Assembly (NCBI GenBank): GCA_947072805.1
Contig: CAMTJK010000154.1
Coordinates: 1 to 7,952 of the forward strand
From: an uncultured Prevotella sp.
Lineage (GTDB): Bacteria; Bacteroidota; Bacteroidia; Bacteroidales; Bacteroidaceae
Reading direction: 5' to 3'
DNA length: 7,952 nucleotides
How positions within the stretch are numbered: the stretch's first letter is position 1; the number at the start of each line of letters is the position of its first letter. The position numbers and the translations under genes were made by a program. The notes beneath the pieces are model-generated. The model did no database searches, was not told the DNA's origin, and was given only the letters and a program-made list of their open reading frames with translations. This document shows positions 1-5,660 of the stretch, piece after piece.

Positions 1-1097
1 AGATTTCTCTCGGACTGACAGGCGTGCTCTCGCTGTGGCTCGGAATAATGAAGATAGGTGAACGCGGCGGAATGGTAAACGCACTGGCACGGCTGCTGAG
101 TCCGATATTCACCCGCCTGTTTCCCGACATACCGAAAGGACATCCCGCCACCGGCTCCATCTTCATGAACATAGCGGCAAACATGCTCGGCCTCGACAAT
201 GCCGCAACGCCGCTCGGACTGAAGGCGATGGAGCAGATGCAGGAACTGAACAAGCAAAAGGACACCGCGTCGAACCCGATGATAATGTTTCTCGTTCTCA
301 ACACGAGCGGACTAACCATCATTCCCGTAAGCATCATGGTATATCGCGCACAGATGGGGGCTGCGCAACCTACCGACATCTTTGTCCCCCTGCTTCTCGC
401 CACATTCTTTTCTACCCTTGCCGGCATAGTGGTGACAAGCCTTTATCAACGCATCAACCTTATTAACCGCACCATTCTCATCGCACTCGGCACTATGTGC
501 GTCCTTGTGGCAGCCATAATATGGGGATTCAGCCGCATGGACAAGGAGACGATGAACGTGGTAAGCACGTCGGCAGCCAACATTCTGCTCATGAGCATCA
601 TCGTCACGTTCATAATTGCCGGCATACGCAAGCGCGTCAATGTGTACGATGCCTTTATCGACGGAGCGAAAGACGGTTTCCAGACCGCCGTGCGCATCAT
701 TCCCTACCTCGTTGCAATACTTGTGGGCATAGGAGTGTTCCGCGCTTCGGGAGCGATGGACATGATAACAGACGGCATACGCGCCGCCGTGGAGGCATGC
801 GGAGGCAACAGCGACTTCGTGGGAGCACTGCCTACGGCGCTGATGAAACCGCTATCGGGCAGCGGCGCACGCGGAATGATGGTGGATGCAATGACAACAT
901 ACGGCGCCGACTCTTTTGCCGGCAGGCTGAGCTGCATATTCCAGGGCTCGACAGACACCACATTCTACATCCTCGCCGTCTACTTCGGCAGCGTGGGCAT
1001 ACGCTACACAAGGCACGCCGTAACCTGCGGACTGCTTGCCGACCTTGCCGGCATGGTGGCTGCGGTGGCAATAGCATACTTCTTCTTCTCCGCATAA
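1..1097 (+). CDS. SpmA-SpmB fusion, nucleoside-recognition (Gate) domain membrane protein, 5'-partial
   Basis: The reading frame is open from the first complete codon (position 3) to the TAA at 1095-1097, so the true start lies upstream of the window. The GTG at 24 is internal: the residues before it (ISLGLTG) continue the family sequence. The first half resembles spore maturation protein A, with HPATGS, a membrane-embedded NIAANMLGLDNAATPLGLKA stretch and an NTSGLTIIP segment. After a hydrophobic linker (about 450-640) the second half resembles SpmB, with DGAKDGFQTAVRIIPYLVA, PLSGSGARG, and QGSTDTTFYILAVYFGSVG followed by TRHA near the C-terminus. Both halves carry the Gate/nucleoside-recognition fold. 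Bacillus has two separate genes needed for spore core dehydration, but the present host is probably non-sporulating, so a general transport or envelope role is more likely; the substrate is unknown. The flippase starts 20 bases downstream, suggesting cotranscription. Family identification is firm; function is open. Confidence 0.93.
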   Translation, partial: ISLGLTGVLSLWLGIMKIGERGGMVNALARLLSPIFTRLFPDIPKGHPATGSIFMNIAANMLGLDNAATPLGLKAMEQMQELNKQKDTASNPMIMFLVLNTSGLTIIPVSIMVYRAQMGAAQPTDIFVPLLLATFFSTLAGIVVTSLYQRINLINRTILIALGTMCVLVAAIIWGFSRMDKETMNVVSTSAANILLMSIIVTFIIAGIRKRVNVYDAFIDGAKDGFQTAVRIIPYLVAILVGIGVFRASGAMDMITDGIRAAVEACGGNSDFVGALPTALMKPLSGSGARGMMVDAMTTYGADSFAGRLSCIFQGSTDTTFYILAVYFGSVGIRYTRHAVTCGLLADLAGMVAAVAIAYFFFSA

Positions 1098-1117
1098 GCA
1101 AATGACAGACATCCATC

Positions 1118-2614
1118 ATGGCAAACTTGAAATCTTTGGCTAAAGATACAGCCATCTACGGCTTGAGCAGCATCGTTGCACGCTTTGTAAACTACCTTCT
1201 CGTGCCCATCCAGACGGCAAAGTTCAACGCCGAAGGCGGTCAGTATGGTGTAATAACCAATGTATATGCCTACACCGCACTGCTCATAATAATACTTACC
1301 TACGGCATGGAGACCACCTTCTTCCGCTTTATGAACAAAGAGGGTGAAGCTCCCGAGAAAGTATATTCCACCACCCTGCGCATGGTGGGAGCCACATCGC
1401 TCGTGTTCTGCGCCGTCGTGATAGCGTTCAGACAGCAGATAGCGGCTCTCATGGGCTACGGCGACCATCCGGAATATGTGTGGGTGCTCTTCGTAACGGT
1501 TGCCATCGACGCCTTTTCCGCCATTCTCTTCGCATACTTGCGGTGTATGCACAAGCCGGTGAAGTTTGCCACGCTGAAGATTGTGAACATCTTGTTAAAC
1601 GTTACACTCAACATTCTTTATCTTATCATCCTGCCGGCACTGCACGTCAATCCATTCGGCATCTACGACGAGCAGCTCCGTCCCGACGTGGCGTGGATAT
1701 TCTACATCAACCTCTTCTGTACCGTTGCCACCCTGCTCATGCTCTACAAGGAACTGCGAGGCATAGGCAAGGGCTTCGACAGCGGCATCTGCCGTCGCAT
1801 GCTCTCCTACGCATGGCCCATACTTGTTATGGGACTTGCCGGTCAGCTCAACCAGTGTGCCTCGCAGATAATATTCCCCTATCTCTACAACGGCACGCCG
1901 CAGGAAGCAGGTGTGCAACTCGGCATATACGGGGCGTGCATAAAGATAGCAATGATAATGGTGATGATAACACAGGCTTTCCGTTTTGCCTACGAGCCTT
2001 TTGTATTCGGAAAGTCGAAAGACAGCGACAACCGCTCCACCTACGCCATCGCCATGAAGTACTACGTGATATTCACCCTCCTTGCCTTCCTTGTGGTGAT
2101 GGGTTACATCGACGCGCTGCGCTATATCATCGGACGGAGCTATTGGGAAGGACTGAAGGTTGTTCCCATCGTGATGGCGGCAGAGATAATGTTCGGCGTA
2201 TTCTTCAACCTCTCGTTCTGGTATAAGCTCACCGACCGCACCATCTGGGGAGCGTGGTTCTCCGGAATAGGATGCGTAACGCTCATCACCATCGACGTGC
2301 TGCTCATTCCGCACTTCGGCTACATGGCTTGTGCCTGGGCCGGATTTGCGGCTTACGGCATATCAATGCTTGTTTCCTATTTCGTGGGACAGCGATACTA
2401 CCCCATCAGTTACCCCATAGCTTCCATTATGAGCTATGTTGCTCTTGCCGTTGTGCTCTTCGCCGCCATCAGCTGGAGCAACGCCAAGTTGCCCATGCCA
2501 GCGACACTTGCATTAAACACGCTCTTCATTATTGTCTTTGCCGCCGTCATCGTACGACGCGACTTCCCTCTCGCCTCGCTCCCGGTGGTTGGCAGGTATT
2601 TCAGGAAGAAATAA
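1118..2614 (+). CDS. Polysaccharide/lipid-linked oligosaccharide flippase, MATE-like (PST/Wzx) family
   Basis: This 498-residue integral membrane protein has the length and repeated hydrophobic segments of the roughly 14-helix polysaccharide exporters (Wzx/PST branch of the MATE-like superfamily). The N-terminus (residues 1-60) has the usual layout: a short basic stretch, then DTAIYGLSSIVARFVNYLLV and the first helices, with a YGMETTFFRF loop at 62-71. The second half begins near residue 226 with RRMLSYAWPILVMGLAGQLNQ and includes AFRFAYEPFVF (287-297). The C-terminus is basic (RYFRKK). Members move undecaprenyl- or lipid-linked sugar units across the inner membrane. No glycosyltransferases are adjacent, so the cargo cannot be read from context and a stand-alone housekeeping role is possible. 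The ATG at 1118 is 20 bases after the SpmAB stop and has no Shine-Dalgarno motif, as is normal in Bacteroidetes; translational coupling or cotranscription is likely. Confidence 0.92.
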   Translation: MANLKSLAKDTAIYGLSSIVARFVNYLLVPIQTAKFNAEGGQYGVITNVYAYTALLIIILTYGMETTFFRFMNKEGEAPEKVYSTTLRMVGATSLVFCAVVIAFRQQIAALMGYGDHPEYVWVLFVTVAIDAFSAILFAYLRCMHKPVKFATLKIVNILLNVTLNILYLIILPALHVNPFGIYDEQLRPDVAWIFYINLFCTVATLLMLYKELRGIGKGFDSGICRRMLSYAWPILVMGLAGQLNQCASQIIFPYLYNGTPQEAGVQLGIYGACIKIAMIMVMITQAFRFAYEPFVFGKSKDSDNRSTYAIAMKYYVIFTLLAFLVVMGYIDALRYIIGRSYWEGLKVVPIVMAAEIMFGVFFNLSFWYKLTDRTIWGAWFSGIGCVTLITIDVLLIPHFGYMACAWAGFAAYGISMLVSYFVGQRYYPISYPIASIMSYVALAVVLFAAISWSNAKLPMPATLALNTLFIIVFAAVIVRRDFPLASLPVVGRYFRKK

Positions 2615-2655
2615 TAATCTGACAACAATAATAAATAATAAAAACAAATACAGAA
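2615..2655 (+). other. AT-rich leader before the S46 peptidase start
   Basis: These 41 bases are very A-rich (runs such as AATAATAAATAATAAAAAC) and have no Shine-Dalgarno sequence before the ATG at 2656. A-rich unstructured leaders are a common way for Bacteroidetes mRNAs to recruit ribosomes. I see no TAnnTTTG promoter box here, so the peptidase is either cotranscribed with the flippase or uses a promoter inside the flippase gene. Confidence 0.4.
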
Positions 2656-4770
2656 ATGAAAAGAATAACATTAGCTTTGCTTCTCACGCTCTACGCGGTC
2701 TTCTCGAAAGCCGACGAGGGCATGTGGATGCTTTACAATCTGCCACAGGCTGTCTACGAACAGATGAAGGCGGAGGGATTTGAACTGCCTTACGATGGCA
2801 TCTACAGCAGTGACAATGCCATAAAGAACTGCGTGGTGAACTTCAGCGGCTACTGCTCGGGCGTCGTCGTTTCTGCTGACGGACTGGTATTCACCAACCA
2901 CCACTGCGGTTTCGAGGCCATAAGAAGCCACTCTACAGTGGAACACGACTACATGCGCAACGGCTTCTACGCCAAATCATTCGAGGAAGAACTGCCTAAC
3001 GAGGATATGTTCGTGAGCTTCATGGTAGAGCAGTACGACGTTACAGGCAAGCTGGACAGCCTCGGCATCAACAAGCTCACACCGTCGGAACAGGAACATT
3101 TCATCGATTCCATCGAGAACGTGTGGTCTAAAGAGGTACACAAGAAGGACAGCACGCTGCGCCTGGAAGTGAAACCCTACTACGAGGGCAACCAATATTA
3201 CGCCACCACCTACCGCGACTTCAAGGACCTGCGCCTCGTCTTCACCGTGCCAAAGTCGATGGGCAAGTTTGGCGGCGAGACCGACAACTGGATGTGGCCG
3301 CGACAGACATGCGACTTCTCCGTGTTCCGCATCTACGCCGACCCCGAAACCAACGGTCCGGCTGAATACAGCGAGCGCAACGTGCCTTACCACCCGGCTT
3401 CGTGGGCAAAGGTGTCGAACGAGGGCTACAAGGAGGGCAGCTTCTCCATGACCATGGGCTACCCGGGCAGCACTAACCGCTACCTGTCATCATACGGCAT
3501 AAGGGAGCGACGCGACGCCATCAACGAGCCGAGAGCACAGGTGCGCGGCGTGAAACAGGACGTGATGATACGCCACATGCGTGCCGACGATGCCGTGCGC
3601 ATAAAGTATGATTCCAAATACGCACAGAGCTCCAACTACTGGAAAAACTCCATCGGCATGAACAAGTGCATAGACAGCGTGCAGCTGATACGCCAGAAAC
3701 AGGACTTCGAGAGCAAGATACGCCACTATCAGGACTCCACGGGCTACATGAAGGGCTTGCTCGACTTCGACAAGATGGAGTCGCTATACAACGAGCGCCT
3801 TGCCATCATGAAGACGTATACGATCTTCAGAGAGACTTTCATGCGTACCAACGAGCTTACCACAAGGGCATTAAAGGTACACACCGGCATGAAGATGAAC
3901 GGACCGGAAGACAAACCGAAGAAGATGTACATGCTTTTCGACGATAACAGCGAGGAATGGGACAAAGCCACCGACAAAGAGGTGTACGCCGTACTGCTGA
4001 AGAACTACAGGGACATGGTGGATGCCAAATATCTGCCCGAATTCTATACCACCATCGACAAGGATTTCGATGGCGACTGCGCCCGCTACGTTGATTACGT
4101 ATGGGACAAGACCATGCTCATGAAGAAGGACCTGAAGATTTATCCTAACAAGAAGTCGTTTATGAAAGACTGTGGCGTGAAGATGGGTCTTGACCTCAGG
4201 GTTGTCATGGACGATCTGATTCGCGAATACCAGAAGAATACCGATTCCATCGACCTGCAGGAGCGTTATCTCTGCGCTGCAAAGCTCCGCATGGAGCAGG
4301 ATATGCCGCATTATAGCGATGCCAACTTCACCTTGCGCCTCAGCTACGGACAGGTGGGCGGCTTCCTGCTGAACGGCAAACCGTCGGGCTACTATACCGC
4401 CGCACCGAGCCTGCTCGCCAAGATGAAGCAGGGCGAAAAGGTAATAGACTATTTCGCCGAACCGGAAATGCACAAGCTCTTCTCAAGCAACAACTACGGC
4501 AGATATGCCGACAAGACTACCGGCGACATGCACCTGTGCTTCCTCACCAACAACGACATCACTGGCGGCAACAGCGGCTCGCCGATGTTCAACGGCAAGG
4601 GCGAACTGATCGGACTGGCTTTCGACGGCAACTGGGACAGCCTGTCGAGCGACCTGCTCTTCGACACTCGACTGGCACGCTGCATCGGCGTAGACATTCG
4701 CTACATGACCTATCTCATGGACAAGTGGGGACATGCCGACCGCCTGCTCAAGGAAATAGGAATAAAATAG
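2656..4770 (+). CDS. dpp7: S46 family dipeptidyl-peptidase, DPP7 type (hydrophobic P1 preference predicted)
   Basis: This 704-residue secreted serine exopeptidase removes dipeptides from the N-terminus of oligopeptides in the periplasm or at the cell surface and feeds amino-acid catabolism. Residues 1-19 form a signal peptide (MKR, hydrophobic core, cleavage near SKA/DEG). The catalytic triad follows the S46 pattern: His in TNHHC (His83, next to Cys84, which can pair with Cys67), Asp220 in CDF, and Ser640 in GGNSGSP. Asn211 and Trp212 (TDNWMWPR) and Asp657 correspond to residues that bind the substrate N-terminus in solved S46 structures. The specificity position, 18 residues after the catalytic Ser, is Gly658 (FDGNW). 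Gly here marks DPP7-type enzymes with hydrophobic P1 preference, whereas Arg marks the Asp/Glu-specific DPP11. The helical domain lies at about 280-580. An oddity is QTC before the catalytic Asp where HTG is common. It follows the flippase by 41 bases and ends at a strong terminator. Confidence 0.95.
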   Translation: MKRITLALLLTLYAVFSKADEGMWMLYNLPQAVYEQMKAEGFELPYDGIYSSDNAIKNCVVNFSGYCSGVVVSADGLVFTNHHCGFEAIRSHSTVEHDYMRNGFYAKSFEEELPNEDMFVSFMVEQYDVTGKLDSLGINKLTPSEQEHFIDSIENVWSKEVHKKDSTLRLEVKPYYEGNQYYATTYRDFKDLRLVFTVPKSMGKFGGETDNWMWPRQTCDFSVFRIYADPETNGPAEYSERNVPYHPASWAKVSNEGYKEGSFSMTMGYPGSTNRYLSSYGIRERRDAINEPRAQVRGVKQDVMIRHMRADDAVRIKYDSKYAQSSNYWKNSIGMNKCIDSVQLIRQKQDFESKIRHYQDSTGYMKGLLDFDKMESLYNERLAIMKTYTIFRETFMRTNELTTRALKVHTGMKMNGPEDKPKKMYMLFDDNSEEWDKATDKEVYAVLLKNYRDMVDAKYLPEFYTTIDKDFDGDCARYVDYVWDKTMLMKKDLKIYPNKKSFMKDCGVKMGLDLRVVMDDLIREYQKNTDSIDLQERYLCAAKLRMEQDMPHYSDANFTLRLSYGQVGGFLLNGKPSGYYTAAPSLLAKMKQGEKVIDYFAEPEMHKLFSSNNYGRYADKTTGDMHLCFLTNNDITGGNSGSPMFNGKGELIGLAFDGNWDSLSSDLLFDTRLARCIGVDIRYMTYLMDKWGHADRLLKEIGIK

Positions 4771-4797
4771 TAAAAGGCGCAAGCCTGACATAAAAGC

Positions 4798-4847
4798 GCG
4801 GGTCCGACGGATGGAAATGATCTGTCGGACCCGCTTCTTGTTTATTT
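4798..4847 (+). terminator. Rho-independent terminator, probably bidirectional
   Basis: A perfect 11-bp stem pairs GCGGGTCCGAC (4798-4808) with GTCGGACCCGC (4824-4834). It extends inward by four pairs (one G-U) to a 7-base loop, GGAAATG. The plus-strand RNA continues into CTTCTTGTTTATTT, a moderate U-rich tail, 28 bases after the peptidase stop. Read from the minus strand, the same stem is followed by GCTTTTA, so it can also stop transcripts of the convergent ogt gene. Just before it, AGGC-GCAA-GCCT (4775-4786) can form a small hairpin with a GNRA loop. Confidence 0.88.
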
Positions 4848-4882
4848 CAGATAGCTCATCAAGGGATTAAAACTGTCCCTAC

Positions 4883-4966
4883 TTATTCACAAATTGTTCT
4901 TCCTTATTCACAAATTACTCTTCCTTACTTACAAATTATCCTTCTATAATCACAAATTGTACTTTA
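4883..4966. repeat. Four tandem imperfect copies of a 21-bp AT-rich repeat with DnaA-box-like cores
   Basis: Units lie at 4883-4903, 4904-4924, 4925-4945 and 4946-4966 with exactly 21 bp period. Units 1 and 2 begin TTATTCACAAATT and end TCTTCC; unit 3 begins TTACTTACAAATT; unit 4 begins ATAATCACAAATT. ACAAATT is invariant in all four, as is a later CTT. A decayed partial copy (right half only, AAAACTGTCCCTAC) lies just upstream at 4869-4882. The first nine bases of units 1 and 2 (TTATTCACA) fit the DnaA-box consensus TTATNCACA exactly; units 3 and 4 have two mismatches each. The period equals two helical turns, so the cores face the same side of the DNA. Although 21 is a multiple of three, the array is not coding on the ogt strand: every unit 1-3 repeat contains stop codons. 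The array lies in the convergent gap, in the likely 3' untranslated region of ogt. Function unknown. Confidence 0.9.
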
Positions 4967-4975
4967 TATTTTGGG

Positions 4976-5485
4976 TTAAACCCATGGCAATCCGCCCCTC
5001 TCCATTTCTATAAGCATGCGCTTGCGTTCCTTTCCGCCGGCATATCCCGACAGACTTCCGTCGGCAGCCACTACGCGGTGGCAGGGAATTATCACCGACA
5101 GCGGATTGGCACCGTTGGCTGCAGCCACTGCCCTTACGGCTGTCGGACGCTGCAAGAGGCGTGCTTCCGCGGCGTAGCTCACCGTTGTGCCATAGGGAAT
5201 ATGCTGCAGGCACTGCCACACAAGCCTCTGAAAATCGGTTCCGGCAAGGGCAATGGGAAGGTCGAACAGCTTTCTCCTGCCCTCAAAATACTCGTCGAGC
5301 TGTCTCGATGCCATGTCGGTGACGTCACAACGGCACTGTCTTTCTGCCGCACCAAAACGCCGCGCGACGCGCAGAAGGGTCTTTTCGTGATGCGCCCCAT
5401 CCGCCCAGTCACACATACACAGCCTGTTGCTCACGGCTCCGAGCACAAGCACGCCCAACGGCGATGTGTAATTGCATATCAGCAT
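4976..5485 (-). CDS. ogt: Methylated-DNA--protein-cysteine S-methyltransferase (O6-alkylguanine repair)
   Basis: This 169-residue suicide repair protein transfers alkyl groups from O6-alkylguanine (and O4-alkylthymine) in DNA to its own cysteine. The active site is PCHRV with acceptor Cys135, in the family context ANGANPLSVIIPCHRVVAAD. Arg118 (AVRAVAAANGANP) is the expected arginine finger that flips the base, and YGTTVSY (98-104) belongs to the DNA-binding region. SGYAGG and a basic KERKR follow the active site, as usual. The N-terminal roughly 75 residues form the ribonuclease-like lid, and there is no Ada-type N-terminal domain. I chose the ATG at 5485 because MLICNYTSPLG matches the usual N-terminus. 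An in-frame ATG at 5518 would add 11 residues encoded partly by a TA dinucleotide run and is less likely. The gene is convergent with the peptidase and divergent from the sugar kinase, so it is probably monocistronic. Confidence 0.95.
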   Translation of the reverse strand: MLICNYTSPLGVLVLGAVSNRLCMCDWADGAHHEKTLLRVARRFGAAERQCRCDVTDMASRQLDEYFEGRRKLFDLPIALAGTDFQRLVWQCLQHIPYGTTVSYAAEARLLQRPTAVRAVAAANGANPLSVIIPCHRVVAADGSLSGYAGGKERKRMLIEMERGGLPWV

Positions 5486-5493
5486 ACCTTTAT

Positions 5494-5506
5494 TATATAT
5501 ATATAT
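5494..5506. repeat. TA dinucleotide run, 6.5 units, in the ogt 5' leader
   Basis: An uninterrupted alternating TATATATATATAT tract lies 8 bases upstream of the preferred ogt start codon, within a longer A/T stretch at 5489-5508. It occupies the place where ribosome-binding sequence would be. Its length could change by slippage, altering the spacing before the 5485 start and the frame of the alternative 5518 start. Six units is short for a true contingency locus. Confidence 0.6.
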
Positions 5507-5508
5507 TA

Positions 5509-5529
5509 CCGCAGACATATTGCCTGCGG
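5509..5529. promoter_or_regulatory. Inverted repeat in the ogt leader, CCGCAG-N9-CTGCGG
   Basis: Perfect 6-bp G/C-rich arms (5509-5514 and 5524-5529) flank the 9-base spacer ACATATTGC in an otherwise AT-rich region. It can be a protein-binding palindrome or an RNA hairpin at the 5' end of the ogt transcript. If the transcript begins near 5528, the hairpin would form its very 5' end. The alternative ogt ATG (5518) falls in the loop. Confidence 0.45.
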
Positions 5530-5533
5530 AATG

Positions 5534-5567
5534 TAAAGATAGTCATTTTCACTTGACATCGGTCAAA
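5534..5567 (-). promoter_or_regulatory. Candidate Bacteroidetes-type promoter for ogt
   Basis: On the minus strand a -33-like TTTG (plus positions 5564-5567) is followed 22 bases later by TATCTTTA (plus positions 5534-5541), one mismatch from the -7 consensus TAnnTTTG. The spacing is slightly long compared with the usual 19-21. Transcription would begin near 5528, giving a leader of about 43 bases. Only moderately supported. Confidence 0.35.
5553..5566. promoter_or_regulatory. Palindromic operator candidate TTGAC-ATCG-GTCAA
   Basis: Perfect 5-bp arms are separated by four bases. The architecture matches CRP/FNR-family sites (FNR consensus TTGAT-N4-ATCAA), with C/G in place of T/A at the inner arm position. 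It overlaps the candidate -33 element of ogt and lies about 62 bases upstream of the kinase -7 box, so a bound regulator could repress ogt and activate the kinase. Regulator identity is inferred from symmetry only. Confidence 0.4.
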
Positions 5568-5627
5568 CGACAGCGTATTTTTTCATACAAAACAGTGCGT
5601 AACGGCAGCAATAAGCGGTTTTTTCAT

Positions 5628-5635
5628 TATCTTTG
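5628..5635 (+). promoter_or_regulatory. -7 promoter box of the sugar kinase (TATCTTTG)
   Basis: TATCTTTG is an exact match to the Bacteroidetes primary-sigma -7 consensus TAnnTTTG. It lies 25 bases before the kinase ATG at 5661 and predicts a start near 5640 and a leader of about 20 bases. I see no clear TTTG -33 element at the expected distance (about 5605), so the promoter may depend on an activator. Confidence 0.65.
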
Positions 5636-5660
5636 CCGTTGTATTTTCCCTCATTAAGCT

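Noticed and set aside
24..26. GTG at 24 as the true start of the SpmAB gene
   Set aside because: The frame is open to the window edge and the upstream residues continue the family sequence, so the gene is truncated by the window.
1480..2226. Plus-strand open frame (248 codons) in another frame of the flippase
   Set aside because: The translation is dominated by Arg, His and Cys in a low-complexity way typical of an out-of-frame read; the flippase frame explains the region.
1595..2314. Long minus-strand open frame (239 codons) opposite the flippase
   Set aside because: It lies wholly inside a well-supported membrane protein gene, and its translation is rich in His, Glu and Val with no recognisable domain. 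It is a shadow of GC-rich codon use.
3871..4473. Minus-strand open frame (200 codons) opposite the S46 peptidase
   Set aside because: It is fully antisense to conserved peptidase sequence, with no start context and no family resemblance.
4883..4966. CRISPR array
   Set aside because: The repeats are directly tandem with a 21-bp period and no unique spacers, and no cas genes are present.
5516..5518. ATG at 5518 as the ogt start
   Set aside because: The extra 11 residues (MSAVIYIYNKG) come partly from the TA run and are not part of the usual Ogt N-terminus; MLICNYTSPLG at 5485 fits better.
5078..5536. Plus-strand open frame (152 codons) opposite ogt
   Set aside because: It overlaps the PCHRV-containing ogt gene almost entirely, and its translation has no recognisable features.
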